From positions 62,001 to 126,000 of the forward strand of contig NZ_JAPVOT010000003.1 in the NCBI RefSeq assembly GCF_027257845.1: DNA of 64,000 nt, written 5' to 3'. The DNA comes from Alteromonas sp. BMJM2 (GTDB lineage Bacteria > Pseudomonadota > Gammaproteobacteria > Enterobacterales > Alteromonadaceae). A program made the translations under genes and the position numbers. The notes below the pieces were generated by a model. The model made no database searches, had not been told where the DNA came from, and saw nothing but the letters and a program-made list of their open reading frames with translations. Positions 35,278-45,178 of the stretch are shown piece by piece (the stretch's first letter is position 1; each line of letters begins with the position of its first letter).

Positions 35278-36777
35278 CTAAAACTTAGACGCCTGAATAG
35301 CGAGTCCCTCACACACTGAGTTAAATGCGTCGTTTTCTAGGCGTGGAAGCCCTGTCAGTAAGTTTTCATACAGTGCATCTACCACGATGGGCGACAAACT
35401 CATTCCCCCAGTAATCATTACCACCTCTGGCTTTATGTCGGTGCTGTCTAAACACTCGGTCACTAAGGTCTTAACCTTATCAAGCCACGGCTTTAACGCT
35501 TTTTGGAGTGAATCTTGGCTAATATCCACTCCAAACTCATCTTCAACATAGTGAAGTGGTAGCGTGATACGAGGCTTACTCGACAATAGCTCTTTGGCCA
35601 TTCGGGCAGAGTTAACAATACGTGCCGACAGTTTATTTTCCTGAACGATTAACAGTCGCTCTAATTGGGCAGGCTCTTTAATAAGTGACATAGTTTGAGA
35701 AATATCCAATCCATAGTCATCAGAAAAGAAGCGCATTAAGGCAGGAATGTTATCTACCGCGCACATATCAGAGAAGTAAGTTGGCGGTACGGGCAGGCCG
35801 TTCATCATTTTCAGCCCCATACCCATTTCAGGAGCGATCGTTTTAAGCACCAGGCTTTTATCGCAATCCATGCCCCCTAAGCGTCGCCCTGTTACCGACA
35901 GCACATCTTGCTTTCTATCTAACTGATTAGTGCGCTCTGGCGAGAGGTTTATACAACAAATATCGGTAGTACCGCCACCAATATCCACAATAAGTGTGGT
36001 GGTATCCCGCGGCAAGGTTTGTTCAATCTTATAGGCCGCAGCAATAGGCTCGTCCAAGAAGTTTACCGTTGAAAAGCCAGCTTGTTTGGCCGCTTCGGTC
36101 ATTATTTCTATGGCTTGAATATTCCCTTCTTCACCACGCGTGCCGTGAAACTTAACCGGACGACCAATCACCGCCGAATCGATGTTGCTACTTAGCTGCT
36201 CTTGAGCACATTGCTTAAAGTAACCAAGCTGCTTCGCGATTATGCCGACAAACGCTTTCTTTTGATCGCTATCTAACGACGCACCCAAAAAGTTTTTAGG
36301 CGAGTAAATTAAGCGCCCTTTTTCAGGCATTTTCAAAAATCGGCGAAAACCAGCTTCACCAAAAGCAAACTTACCGTGCTCTACCAACCTTAATAGAGGA
36401 ATTTCATCCAGGGACATGGCGTGCATCAGCTGCGCGATAGCTTTACGTTGCAGAGCAGGCTTATTGTGAAGATCGCCACGCAGCGAATTAATCCGCTGAT
36501 TATACGTAGCCTGCTCTTTGGGATCTTTCGCTGAATAATAGCCGTCTTTGGCTTTATCTATTTGCTCGTTGATAACACGCTGCAACTGCGCCACTTTCGC
36601 TTCAACCATGGCATCGGGCGGCGGTGGCAACTCGTCTTCAAAGTAAATAAATACCGACGAACGAATTTTATTGCCCTTCTTATCTAGAGGGTCAAGCTTG
36701 ATGTGCTGATGGGTGGCACCATCAAAATACACCACTTCAGAATTTGATGTGCCGTAATCAATCCCAATTGCAGTCAT
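35278..36777 (-). CDS. DnaK/Hsp70-family protein, YegD-like
   Basis: This 499-aa protein has the actin/Hsp70 ATPase fold: phosphate-1 loop IGIDYGTSNSEVVYF, phosphate-2 VDIGGGTTDI and adenosine-binding VVMITGGMSLSPIV. It lacks the DnaK substrate-binding domain and ends shortly after the ATPase part, as YegD does. It may be a chaperone-like regulator; clients are unknown. I chose ATG 36775-36777, so that the protein starts MTAIGIDYGTS. The ATG at 36828 adds an unlikely 17-residue leader. Confidence 0.82.
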   Translation of the reverse strand: MTAIGIDYGTSNSEVVYFDGATHQHIKLDPLDKKGNKIRSSVFIYFEDELPPPPDAMVEAKVAQLQRVINEQIDKAKDGYYSAKDPKEQATYNQRINSLRGDLHNKPALQRKAIAQLMHAMSLDEIPLLRLVEHGKFAFGEAGFRRFLKMPEKGRLIYSPKNFLGASLDSDQKKAFVGIIAKQLGYFKQCAQEQLSSNIDSAVIGRPVKFHGTRGEEGNIQAIEIMTEAAKQAGFSTVNFLDEPIAAAYKIEQTLPRDTTTLIVDIGGGTTDICCINLSPERTNQLDRKQDVLSVTGRRLGGMDCDKSLVLKTIAPEMGMGLKMMNGLPVPPTYFSDMCAVDNIPALMRFFSDDYGLDISQTMSLIKEPAQLERLLIVQENKLSARIVNSARMAKELLSSKPRITLPLHYVEDEFGVDISQDSLQKALKPWLDKVKTLVTECLDSTDIKPEVVMITGGMSLSPIVVDALYENLLTGLPRLENDAFNSVCEGLAIQASKF

Positions 36778-36959
36778 AGTTATTACGTAAAAGAAATTTG
36801 GCGTGAATTGTAATGTAAAACAATCCATTGGTCACACTAACTGTCACTTTCTTACTCCATTTTTATCAGCCAGATTGTTAATAGGGAGAACTAGCATTAC
36901 TGAAAACCACACTACTTAATGCTAGAGTTGTGAAAAACAAAATATAAGCTCTGTACTCT

Positions 36960-37379
36960 ATGACCAACGAAACTCCGTTAGTCACATCTTTCGATGTGCG
37001 TTTTTGTGAAACTGATGCGCTGCAGCATGTGAGTAATACAGCTTTAGTGGCATGGTTTGAAGCCGCTCGCGAGCCCATTTTTCGTATGTTTACCCCCGAG
37101 TTAGATTTACAAAATTGGCCGCTGATTTTGGCCAGCTACAAAGTTAATTTTTTGGCGCAGATTTTCTATGGCAAACCAGTAACCGTAAAAACCTTTATAA
37201 GCCGATTGGGCAACAGTGCATTCGATGTATTTCAAGAGCTGTGGCAAGACGACAAGTTATGCTCAACGGGTGTGACTACAATGGTGCATTTTGATTATAA
37301 AACTCAGCGCTCAGCACCTATTCCTGATGAAGTAAAGTCCGCCCTTCATTCTCACTTCAAAGACATTTCAGATAAGTAA
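36960..37379 (+). CDS. Acyl-CoA thioesterase, 4-hydroxybenzoyl-CoA thioesterase-like
   Basis: This 139-aa hotdog-fold protein has the 4HBT pattern VRFCETDALQHVSNTALVAWFEAARE, in which the Asp (ETDALQHVSN) is the usual catalytic residue. It hydrolyses an acyl-CoA of unknown chain. It is followed 22 bases later by the 2OG oxygenase, possibly one transcript. Confidence 0.85.
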   Translation: MTNETPLVTSFDVRFCETDALQHVSNTALVAWFEAAREPIFRMFTPELDLQNWPLILASYKVNFLAQIFYGKPVTVKTFISRLGNSAFDVFQELWQDDKLCSTGVTTMVHFDYKTQRSAPIPDEVKSALHSHFKDISDK

Positions 37380-37401
37380 GGCACAGGGTTAAGGATTTAC
37401 C

Positions 37402-38100
37402 ATGAGCGATTTAATAGAAGTAATTGATGATGTATTGCCACCAGAGTTGTGTACTCAGCTTATGGACCGATTTGAAAACAGTCCTAACTTGAGTCAAGGT
37501 CGCACTGGTGGCGGCGTTGATTTAGATAAGAAGCGCAGCACTGATGTGTCGATTAGCCGTAACGATGAGTTCCAAGATTTATTCAAGCAGGTAATGCAGC
37601 ACACGGGTCAACAGTTGGTGGCGTATATTGAGAAATACTATTACGCACTCGTAGGACCAATTGGGCTTACTGTAAAACACCCGAAAACCGGCGAACCCGT
37701 AAAGCTTACTGGGGAAAATTTTGAAGAAGTAGGCAAGCCAAACTTAGCGAACTTAGTGAACTACTTATTTCGGGTGGGCGATGTGAATGCTCAGCGTTAT
37801 ACTGCGGGCAACGGAGGTTACCCCTACTGGCACTCAGAAGTGTATCCACAGCTTCAACATAACGATGCACTACACCGAGTATTGCTGTTTATGTATTATC
37901 TCAATGACGTGGATGAGGGCGGCGAAACTGAGTTCTATTATCAAGACCGTTCAGTAAAACCAAAGGCCGGAAGAATGGTGATTGCGCCAGCATATTTTAC
38001 CCACACTCACCGCGGGCAAATACCTAAGAGTAATGACAAATATATTCTTACCTCATGGCTTTTGTTTAACCGTGCAGAACAAATTTACACCCAAGGGTAA
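37402..38100 (+). CDS. 2-oxoglutarate/Fe(II) oxygenase, prolyl-4-hydroxylase-like
   Basis: This 232-aa enzyme belongs to the prolyl-4-hydroxylase-like oxygenases. The DSBH core contains YPYWHSEVYP (first iron ligand pair His144/Glu146), RVLLFMYYLNDVDEGGETEFY and HTHRGQIP (third ligand His201 or 203). A Glu in place of the usual HxD Asp is unusual. The substrate, probably a protein or peptide, is unknown. It follows the thioesterase by 22 bases. Confidence 0.82.
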   Translation: MSDLIEVIDDVLPPELCTQLMDRFENSPNLSQGRTGGGVDLDKKRSTDVSISRNDEFQDLFKQVMQHTGQQLVAYIEKYYYALVGPIGLTVKHPKTGEPVKLTGENFEEVGKPNLANLVNYLFRVGDVNAQRYTAGNGGYPYWHSEVYPQLQHNDALHRVLLFMYYLNDVDEGGETEFYYQDRSVKPKAGRMVIAPAYFTHTHRGQIPKSNDKYILTSWLLFNRAEQIYTQG

Positions 38101-38212
38101 TGGCTAAGTAAGGCCCTGCTTCTAGGTGTGGATCCTTATGCGAGGCTATTAAGCGCGGCTTTGTTCTATTACAAAAACTGGGCAATAGCAAAAGCTGGGC
38201 AATATTGAAGGG

Positions 38213-38698
38213 TTAAAACCCTTCGACGGCCTCACCTTTCAAACGGTAGCCCACCGAAGCAATATCGCCCTTCCAACCCTCTGTAGACAGCTCACCTGTC
38301 ACCCAAATTGCATCGTAAATATTGTCGATAGCAATGCCTTCTTCAAACTTAACATACACAATTTGATTAGAGGGTGGTGGCGGAACGTGGATACAAGCGC
38401 CAAAAAACGGCACTAATAAAAACTCAGTGGTGAGTTCGGCTGTGCCTTCAAGAGGAACCACAAAGCCCGGAATTTTAACCCGTTTACCATCATAGGTATC
38501 TACCACAGGCGCGTCGGGCTGTATTTGGCTCATCTCACCGTTATGCTGCACCGCTGGTGGTGCTAGTTCGTTGAAGCCAGGAGGAACTAAGTCTTCCCAA
38601 TACACTTCTACCGGTGCCTCTTGAGCTTGCGCTGAAACAGCGAAAAACATCAAGCAGGATACTAACGCAAATAATGATGTTACTTTTGCAGTAGCCAT
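38213..38698 (-). CDS. Exported DUF3299-family protein
   Basis: This 161-aa protein has a signal peptide ending at VSAQAQ, then the DUF3299 pattern: YWEDLVPP, KRVKIPGFVVPLEG, LLVPFFGACIHVPPPPSNQIVYV. The family is periplasmic and of unknown function, often near metal or transport genes. A hairpin GAAGGGTT-AA-AACCCTTC (38207-38224) straddles the stop codon. Confidence 0.85.
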   Translation of the reverse strand: MATAKVTSLFALVSCLMFFAVSAQAQEAPVEVYWEDLVPPGFNELAPPAVQHNGEMSQIQPDAPVVDTYDGKRVKIPGFVVPLEGTAELTTEFLLVPFFGACIHVPPPPSNQIVYVKFEEGIAIDNIYDAIWVTGELSTEGWKGDIASVGYRLKGEAVEGF

Positions 38699-38715
38699 AA
38701 TCCTCTCTTATAAAC

Positions 38716-38744
38716 AAAAACGGGCTGGTCGTAACCAGCCCGTT
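38716..38744 (-). terminator. Rho-independent terminator after ppa
   Basis: On the minus strand the stem ACGGGCTGGT / ACCAGCCCGT is followed by TTTTTG. It lies between ppa and the DUF3299 gene. Confidence 0.88.
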
Positions 38745-38770
38745 GTAGCATTACATTCACCTAAGGTGAA

Positions 38771-39301
38771 TTATTCTGCTTTGAAACGCTCAACACTTGA
38801 GACAATCTCAGCTTTAGCAGCTGCAGCATCGTCCCAACCTTCAATTTTCACCCATTTACCAGGCTCTAAATCTTTGTAGTGCTCAAAGAAGTGCTCAATT
38901 TGCTTAAGAAGCAACGCAGGTACGTCGGCCAATTCTTTAACATCGCGGTAAATAGTAGATAGCTTGTCTACCGGTACAGCAAGAACTTTAGCGTCTTTGC
39001 CCGACTCATCAGTCATGTTCAATACGCCAACAGGACGACACTTAATCACTGAACCCGCAAGTAGTGGGAAAGGCGTCATTACTAATACATCAACCGGGTC
39101 ACCGTCTTCAGACAAGGTGTTGTTAACGTAACCGTAGTTAGTTGGGTAATGCATGCATGTCGCCATAAAGCGGTCTACATACAACGCACCAGTATCTTTA
39201 TCTACTTCATATTTAACTGGGTCAGCGTGTGCTGGGATTTCGATAATTACATTCACTTCATCAGGCAAATTCTTGCCCGCAGGAACAGCATTCAAGCTCA
39301 T
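38771..39301 (-). CDS. ppa: Inorganic pyrophosphatase Ppa
   Basis: This family-I soluble pyrophosphatase (176 aa) hydrolyses pyrophosphate and pulls biosynthetic reactions forward. The signature [16 protein letters not shown] contains the metal-binding aspartates, and YGYVNNTL and [10 protein letters not shown] are typical. Length matches E. coli Ppa. It is followed by a terminator. Confidence 0.97.
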   Translation of the reverse strand: MSLNAVPAGKNLPDEVNVIIEIPAHADPVKYEVDKDTGALYVDRFMATCMHYPTNYGYVNNTLSEDGDPVDVLVMTPFPLLAGSVIKCRPVGVLNMTDESGKDAKVLAVPVDKLSTIYRDVKELADVPALLLKQIEHFFEHYKDLEPGKWVKIEGWDDAAAAKAEIVSSVERFKAE

Positions 39302-39439
39302 TCGATTGTCCTTACAATAATAGGTTAGAAATTTTGCCCGTAAGTATACGGTGACAGCGGCAAAATAAAAATGATTTAAGACTGATGTCGCATCAAACTA
39401 TTGAATTTTGCCGCCTCATAATGACTATTTTGTGATTAG

Positions 39440-40414
39440 TTAGGCTTTTTTGGCGTAACTCAAGCACATATCGACTTCTTCACTCGAGCCGATAATGCAA
39501 GGTACGCGTTGATGAATCTCTTCCGGCATCACTTCAAGTATGCGGCCTTCACCTGTTTCTGCTTTACCACCCGCTTGTTCCATCAAAAACGCCATTGGGT
39601 TTGCTTCATATAACAAACGCAGTTTTCCAGGCTTCGACGGGTCGCGATTATCAAACGGGTACATAAAAATACCGCCACGACATAATAGACGATGAATATC
39701 GCCAACCATGGCAGCTACCCAGCGCATATTATAGTTTTTCTCGCGTGGCCCCTCTTTTCCAGCAAGTAAGTCGGCAATATAAGCCTGCATTGAAGGCTCC
39801 CAATGACGCTGGTTAGAGGCATTAATGGAAAATTCAGAGGTTTGCGCAGGTACTTCAATATTGGGGTGCGTTAACAGAAAGCCACCGTGGGTTTTATCTA
39901 GCGTATATATGTGCGTTCCGCGGCCCGTGGTAAGTGCAAGCATCGTTGACGGACCATAAAGTACGTAACCTGCTGCCACCATCTGTGTGCCTGGCTGTAG
40001 AAACGCCGAAGGATCATCAGGCTCCATCCACTGAGGTGCATGAGTGATTGAAAAAATGGTACCTATCAAACTGTTAATTTCAGTATTTGAAGAGCCGTCT
40101 AGCGGATCGAAACTTACTAAGTAGTTGCCCTCAGGGTTACAGGGTACAACATCGTCTTCTTCTTCTGATGAAATCGCTTTAACATACCCCGACTCTCTCA
40201 GCGTATCTTTTAAGATATGGTTAGAAATGACATCGAGCTTTTTTTGCGTCTCGCCCTGCACGTTTTCAGAGAGCGTTGAACCCAGTACGCCAGCAAGGGC
40301 GCCCTGACTAACACGGAAAGAAATTTCTTTGCAACCAGCTAACAGCGTACGAATGAGCAATATTAGCTCAAGCGGTGCACCGTCTTGTTGCAATTGAGAG
40401 TTTAAACGTTTCAT
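39440..40414 (-). CDS. fbp: Fructose-1,6-bisphosphatase class I
   Basis: Fbp (324 aa) hydrolyses fructose-1,6-bisphosphate to fructose-6-phosphate in gluconeogenesis. The metal site [14 protein letters not shown] and the C-terminal [10 protein letters not shown] and [11 protein letters not shown] are complete. It is divergent from mpl, as in E. coli where the pair is adjacent. Confidence 0.97.
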   Translation of the reverse strand: MKRLNSQLQQDGAPLELILLIRTLLAGCKEISFRVSQGALAGVLGSTLSENVQGETQKKLDVISNHILKDTLRESGYVKAISSEEEDDVVPCNPEGNYLVSFDPLDGSSNTEINSLIGTIFSITHAPQWMEPDDPSAFLQPGTQMVAAGYVLYGPSTMLALTTGRGTHIYTLDKTHGGFLLTHPNIEVPAQTSEFSINASNQRHWEPSMQAYIADLLAGKEGPREKNYNMRWVAAMVGDIHRLLCRGGIFMYPFDNRDPSKPGKLRLLYEANPMAFLMEQAGGKAETGEGRILEVMPEEIHQRVPCIIGSSEEVDMCLSYAKKA

Positions 40415-40809
40415 TTATTCAAAGCCTTTTTTTCGAGTGTAGGGTGTGGTGTCACAAGTCGCACAATTTTCGCACTGGCTTATCGCTCGTTGCTTTGCCA
40501 GTTAGTCCTTTGCAAGTGTGTCGACAGACGGCGCGTTAGCAATGTGCCGCAAACCAATTGTAACCATGTTCGCCTAGAAATAGAACAGACATACAGGGTT
40601 ATATACCATCAGAGTGACATTCACACACCATACCAGTTTTAGCGTTATCAACCTGAGCGTTCAGTAAATAAGGCCAACGTTGACTGTAAACGTGAGATAG
40701 CGGTGGCTAATCAAAGCGCTAAAGCTAAGTTTTTCTCACGTTAGATTATCCAAATCTTTTAAGGTTCTGATACAGTACACCCCATAAAAGACAAGAACGA
40801 GAATGCGCT
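40415..40809. other. Divergent fbp-mpl intergenic region
   Basis: This 395-base gap must hold promoters for both genes. I see no strong match, terminator or repeat, apart from TATACCATC and CATACCAGT near 40610-40635, which resemble the ends of the element at 20979 but do not form it. Confidence 0.45.
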
Positions 40810-42162
40810 ATGCACGTACATATTTTGGGTATCTGCGGAAGTTTTATGGGCGGCATTGCAGCCATCGCTAAGTCACTTGGACACAAAGTGACAGGGTCTG
40901 ATAGCAATGTTTATCCCCCCATGAGCACCCAGTTAGAAGCTTTGGGAATAGAACTCACCGAAGGGTTTGACGAAAGCCAGTTTTCGCCAACGCCTGATAT
41001 CGTTATTATTGGCAACGCCTTGTCTCGCGGCAATCCGGCCGTAGAGTATGTGCTTAGCCGCAACCTAGCTTATACCAGCGGGCCGCAGTGGCTGTTAGAT
41101 AATCTGCTAAAAGATAGATGGGTTATTGGCTTATCGGGCACTCACGGTAAAACAACCACCAGCAGTATGGTGGCGTGGATATTAGATTATACGGGGCTAA
41201 ACCCTGGCTACCTTATTGGTGGCGTTCCTGAGAACTTTGGCGTTTCAGCACGCATTGGCGACGGGCCATTCTTTGTCATTGAAGCCGATGAATACGACAG
41301 CGCGTTTTTCGACAAACGTTCTAAATTTGTACACTACCGCCCAAAAACACTAGTCATTAATAATTTAGAGTTTGATCACGCAGATATCTTTCCTAACTTG
41401 GCCGCCATACAAACCCAATTTCATCACTTAATTAGAATGGTGCCAGAAAATGGCTTAATTCTTTCACCGAGTGACGTCCCTGCTATTGAAGAAACCTTAG
41501 CACAAGGTTGTTGGTCGTCTCGTCAGTGTTTAGGTAAAGAATGGTCTAGTCAATTACTGAACAAAGACGGCAGTCAATTTGATGTTATCCATAATGGTGA
41601 CACCAAAGGTACCGTAACATGGTCGCTTCTCGGTCAGCACAATGTGGACAATGGCCTTATGGCAATTGCCGCTGCTCACCATGCTGGCGTAACACTACCT
41701 GATGCAATTGCAGCCCTCGCCCATTTTAAAAATGTTAAACGTAGAATGGAGGTCAAGGGCGTGGTGAATAACATCACGGTATATGATGACTTTGCTCACC
41801 ACCCTACCGCCATAGCAACCACCCTTGAAGGGCTTCGCAATAAAGTAGGCAAGGCGCGAATTCATGCCGTATTAGAACCCCGCTCTAACACGATGAAAAT
41901 GGGCATTCACAAAGACACGCTAGCAAATTCGTGGCGGCAAGCCGACGAGATATACTTATACGAACCCAAAGAAATGGGATGGTCGTTAAGTGAAGCTGCG
42001 GCCCAAAGCCCCGTTTCCTCACAGTGTTTTAATGAGGTAGAACCGATCGTTCAACTCCTAGCTAACGTAGCACTGCCAGGCGATCATATTCTCATTATGA
42101 GCAATGGTGGTTTCGACGGTATTCACGGGCGTTTATTAGATGCGCTTAGTAAAAAAATATAA
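40810..42162 (+). CDS. mpl: UDP-N-acetylmuramate:tripeptide ligase Mpl
   Basis: Mpl (450 aa) recycles cell-wall peptide by joining L-Ala-D-Glu-meso-DAP to UDP-MurNAc. It has the Mur-ligase N-domain (HILGICGSFMGGIA), ATP loop GTHGKTT (110-116), the EADEYDSAFFDKRSKFVHY segment and the C-domain DDFAHHPTAI. It leads a short operon with ubiX (12 bases later) and the nuclease. Confidence 0.95.
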   Translation: MHVHILGICGSFMGGIAAIAKSLGHKVTGSDSNVYPPMSTQLEALGIELTEGFDESQFSPTPDIVIIGNALSRGNPAVEYVLSRNLAYTSGPQWLLDNLLKDRWVIGLSGTHGKTTTSSMVAWILDYTGLNPGYLIGGVPENFGVSARIGDGPFFVIEADEYDSAFFDKRSKFVHYRPKTLVINNLEFDHADIFPNLAAIQTQFHHLIRMVPENGLILSPSDVPAIEETLAQGCWSSRQCLGKEWSSQLLNKDGSQFDVIHNGDTKGTVTWSLLGQHNVDNGLMAIAAAHHAGVTLPDAIAALAHFKNVKRRMEVKGVVNNITVYDDFAHHPTAIATTLEGLRNKVGKARIHAVLEPRSNTMKMGIHKDTLANSWRQADEIYLYEPKEMGWSLSEAAAQSPVSSQCFNEVEPIVQLLANVALPGDHILIMSNGGFDGIHGRLLDALSKKI

Positions 42163-42174
42163 CAAGGCCAACAC

Positions 42175-42807
42175 ATGAAACATGACAAGCAAGTCACTCT
42201 TGCTATTACCGGCGCGTCTGGCGCACCTTATGCACTGACATTGCTGCAATCACTCGTTAGCGCCGACTATCAAGTTTACGTGCTTATCTCATCTGCGGCT
42301 AAAGTGGTATTCGCTACCGAAGAAAATGTAAAAATTCCTTCACGCCCTGAAGATGCAGCGGCATTTTTTACCGAGCACTGCGGCGGTAAACCTGGCCAAA
42401 TTAAGGTATTCGGGAAAGAAGAGTGGTTCTCTCCGGTTGCGTCAGGCTCGGCGGCGCCGGCTAAAATGGTGGTGTGCCCTTGCTCTACCGGCACGTTATC
42501 AGCTATCTCCATTGGGGCGAGTGATAATCTTATTGAACGGGCAGCCGATGTAGTACTCAAAGAGCGCGGTCAACTCATTTTAGTCCCCCGTGAAATGCCG
42601 CTTTCCTCCATTCACCTAGAAAATATGTTAAAACTGTCACAAATGGGTGCCACAATTATGCCAGCAGCCCCCGGCTTCTATCACAATCCTAAAACGATTG
42701 ATGATCTGGTAGACTTTGTCGTGGCTCGAATTTTAGACCACTTAGGTATAGAACAATCATTGGTTGCTCGTTGGGGCTATCAATCGTCAAAACATTCAGA
42801 GGAATAA
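42175..42807 (+). CDS. ubiX: Flavin prenyltransferase UbiX
   Basis: UbiX (210 aa) prenylates FMN to make the cofactor of the decarboxylase UbiD in ubiquinone synthesis. The family marks are [64 protein letters not shown], and [10 protein letters not shown]. It lies between mpl and an exported nuclease, co-oriented and closely spaced. Confidence 0.95.
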   Translation: MKHDKQVTLAITGASGAPYALTLLQSLVSADYQVYVLISSAAKVVFATEENVKIPSRPEDAAAFFTEHCGGKPGQIKVFGKEEWFSPVASGSAAPAKMVVCPCSTGTLSAISIGASDNLIERAADVVLKERGQLILVPREMPLSSIHLENMLKLSQMGATIMPAAPGFYHNPKTIDDLVDFVVARILDHLGIEQSLVARWGYQSSKHSEE

Positions 42808-42809
42808 CT

Positions 42810-43619
42810 ATGTTTGCATTTGCAAATAGGACTTGCGCAGTGGCATTAAGCACACTGATAACAATGTGCATTGCTTCACCCGCTTTTGGCTGGGGCCAGA
42901 CGGGTCATCGAGTAACGGGCGCTATTGCCGAGCAGTATTTAAGTCCGCTATCGCAAGCGGCACTCATGGATTTATTACCCCATGGCTCCCTTGCCGAAGC
43001 CTCAACCCACGCCGATGAAATGCGCTCAAACCCCAGTGAGTTTTGGCAAAAAACCGCTAACCCTTGGCACTACGTGACTGTGCCTGAAGGTAAACGCTAT
43101 GTTGAAGTAGGTGCACCAGAACAAGGCGACGCATTTAGTGCACTTAGCGAATTTACTAAAACCTTGAAAAGCGAAACGGCCAGTGATGATGAAAAACGAC
43201 TGGCTCTTCGTTTTATCGTACACATTATTGGCGACCTGCATCAGCCGCTTCATGCTGGCAACGGCACCGATCGCGGTGGCAACGATGTAAAGGTCCGCTT
43301 TTTCTGGCAAGACTCTAACCTGCACCGCGTGTGGGACTCACAAATGTTAGATCAGCGCGCGCTGTCTTACACCGAGTGGACATCATGGTTAACTGAGCAA
43401 ATTACCGCAGAGGATATTCGCAACTGGGCAACAACCGATCCCAACGTATGGATTGAAGAGAGCGTTAGTATTCGCGACACCATCTATCCTACTGATGCCA
43501 ATAAAATGAGTTACGACTACTTATACAATCACCTGCCAACGGCTAAACGTCGCCTGCAAATGGCGGGAATACGCATTGCCATGTACTTAAACGCTGTATT
43601 TGAAGACGCAAACACATAA
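42810..43619 (+). CDS. Exported S1/P1-type nuclease
   Basis: This 269-aa zinc-dependent nuclease of the S1/P1 family degrades single-stranded nucleic acid outside the cytoplasm. A signal peptide ends PAFG, so Trp28 would become the mature N-terminus, which binds zinc in this family (WGQTGHRV). Further zinc ligands appear in FIVHIIGDLHQPLHAG, DRGGNDV and NLHRVWDSQML. The ATG lies two bases after the ubiX stop with GAGGAA upstream. It may supply phosphate or nucleosides from environmental DNA. Confidence 0.9.
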   Translation: MFAFANRTCAVALSTLITMCIASPAFGWGQTGHRVTGAIAEQYLSPLSQAALMDLLPHGSLAEASTHADEMRSNPSEFWQKTANPWHYVTVPEGKRYVEVGAPEQGDAFSALSEFTKTLKSETASDDEKRLALRFIVHIIGDLHQPLHAGNGTDRGGNDVKVRFFWQDSNLHRVWDSQMLDQRALSYTEWTSWLTEQITAEDIRNWATTDPNVWIEESVSIRDTIYPTDANKMSYDYLYNHLPTAKRRLQMAGIRIAMYLNAVFEDANT

Positions 43620-43674
43620 CCAGTAACGCGAGAGCGTGATGTCCTTATCGAATAAGCTGAACGAGTACAAAATG

Positions 43675-43703
43675 AAAACGGAGGCCTAGGCCTCCGTTTT
43701 TTT
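43675..43703. terminator. Bidirectional terminator between the nuclease gene and rraA
   Basis: AAAACGGAGGCC-TA-GGCCTCCGTTTT is a perfect palindrome with A- and T-runs and serves both converging genes. Confidence 0.92.
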
Positions 43704-43760
43704 GTTCTGTACTCAATTCACTTTTTTAGTTCGCTTTTGAATTCACTTTAAGCTTACACT

Positions 43761-44246
43761 TTAATCTACATCTAGCGGCTCTGGTGACAAGATAACCCCA
43801 GTGCTATCAGCGTAAAGGTGATCTTCTGGTAGAAAAGTCACACCACCAAAATTAACTGGAATATCTACATCGCCCACGCTTTCAGCGTCGGCATTCACTG
43901 GAATAGCAGCCACTGCCAATACGCCAATATCCAATTCAGCAAGGCTGTCTATTTCCCTAACACTGCCGTAGCACACCACGCCTTCCCAATCGTTATCTAT
44001 CGCGATTTGTGCCGATGTAGCGTCAAACAAGGCACGGCGAACCGAACCTCCACCATCAATTAGCAGCACTTTGCCAGCGCCTGGCTGGGCTAAAACGCGA
44101 TCGATAAGGCCCCGGTCTTCAAAGCACTTAATTGTTGTGATTTCACCACCAAATGAATAACGCCCACCAAAGCTCGCAAAAATTGGGTCTACGACATCCA
44201 CGCTATCAGCAAACAAGTCGCATAATTCTGAAGTGTTGTATTCCAT
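43761..44246 (-). CDS. rraA: Regulator of RNase E activity RraA
   Basis: RraA (161 aa) binds and inhibits RNase E, changing mRNA decay. Conserved segments are [37 protein letters not shown] and [17 protein letters not shown] text ([19 protein letters not shown]). Length matches the family. A palindromic TGTGAAATGTCACA lies 27 bases upstream at 44273-44286. Confidence 0.94.
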   Translation of the reverse strand: MEYNTSELCDLFADSVDVVDPIFASFGGRYSFGGEITTIKCFEDRGLIDRVLAQPGAGKVLLIDGGGSVRRALFDATSAQIAIDNDWEGVVCYGSVREIDSLAELDIGVLAVAAIPVNADAESVGDVDIPVNFGGVTFLPEDHLYADSTGVILSPEPLDVD

Positions 44247-44664
44247 GGCCCTGCCTTACATTAGTTAATTTGTGTGAAATGTCACAACGCAGTGTATTTC
44301 ACTAGCATAGCACTAATTTACACGTTGAAAACGCTTGTTTTGATCACTTGGTTTAAAATCGTAACGTGTAGCGATTATCGGAGAATATAACAACATTGAG
44401 CACAGTTCTTGCTACGTTCTTGCTACTAAGAATATAAATCTATAGAAATCTGTTGAAACTTAAATTCAAATTTTTTTACCACCATTAGCACTGCAAAACC
44501 CGAACCTCTAGCGGTGCGCAGTTGGTATTGAGATTTCCTAGGTGGCGCATAATTTCTACGCGTTCTGACCTGATGTAAAAAATGTTTCTTCATTCTGTCA
44601 CCTATTAGTCACAGAACCTAATTAACGTGAGCAACAAGTAACCAACAGAGGACAAGGTTAAATC
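44247..44664. other. Intergenic region rraA to PAP2 gene
   Basis: This 418-base gap holds the rraA promoter region, a perfect 11-base tandem duplication GTTCTTGCTAC (44405-44426) and a Pho-box-like site at 44595-44612. No coding potential was seen. Confidence 0.5.
44595..44612 (+). promoter_or_regulatory. Pho-box-like site before the PAP2-glycosyltransferase pair
   Basis: CTGTCAC-CTAT-TAGTCAC has the 7-4-7 layout and 11-base period of a PhoB box, matching about 13 of 18 bases of the E. coli consensus. It lies 53 bases before the PAP2 ATG. One match by eye is not proof. Confidence 0.45.
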
Positions 44665-45177
44665 ATGAAATCCTTGACCAAGTACGATACTGACTTATTT
44701 TACCGCCTTTACAAAATGACGCAAAAAAGAGACTGTCGTTCCATTATTTGGTTATCAAAAACCGGAGATGGTTACTTATATCTTGTCGTGGGAATGTTGC
44801 TTTGGGCATTTGAGCCTGAGCACGGCGAAATATTTCTCTACACTGCACTGATGGCATACGCACTAGAGCTGCCCATTTATTTATTATTAAAGAAAACCTT
44901 TAAGCGCCCCCGCCCTTGCGACTTCCTAACTAATTTTAAAGCCCACATCACGCCCTCTGATAAGTTTTCACTGCCGTCTGGGCACACAGCGGCGGCGTGG
45001 TTAATGGCCTGCATAGTGGCTCATTTTTACCCGTCTTTTTCGGTTGTCGTTTACGGGTGGGCCTCACTCATTGGATTATCCCGCGTATTACTTGGCGTAC
45101 ATTACCCTTCTGATGTTGTTGCAGGGGCTTTACTTGGTATTGCTATTGCGCTTTTCAGCACTCCGGTTTTGGTGTGA
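44665..45177 (+). CDS. PAP2-family membrane phosphatase
   Basis: This 170-aa membrane protein has the three phosphatase motifs of the PAP2 family: KKTFKRPRP, PSGHTAAAW, and SRVLLGVHYPSDVVAGALLG, with about five hydrophobic helices. Likely substrates are phosphatidic acid, phosphatidylglycerol phosphate or undecaprenyl pyrophosphate. The glycosyltransferase starts one base after its stop, so the two are translated as a pair and may act in one lipid pathway. Confidence 0.87.
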   Translation: MKSLTKYDTDLFYRLYKMTQKRDCRSIIWLSKTGDGYLYLVVGMLLWAFEPEHGEIFLYTALMAYALELPIYLLLKKTFKRPRPCDFLTNFKAHITPSDKFSLPSGHTAAAWLMACIVAHFYPSFSVVVYGWASLIGLSRVLLGVHYPSDVVAGALLGIAIALFSTPVLV

Positions 45178-45178
45178 T

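Noticed and set aside
44273..44286. TGTGA-AATG-TCACA palindrome before rraA, as a CRP site
   Set aside because: CRP sites have six bases between TGTGA and TCACA; here there are four. It may bind another regulator, but no evidence shows which.
45044..45178. Longer start for the glycosyltransferase overlapping the PAP2 gene
   Set aside because: The extension reads as another frame of PAP2 coding sequence and adds no family match; the ATG at 45179 follows the PAP2 stop directly.
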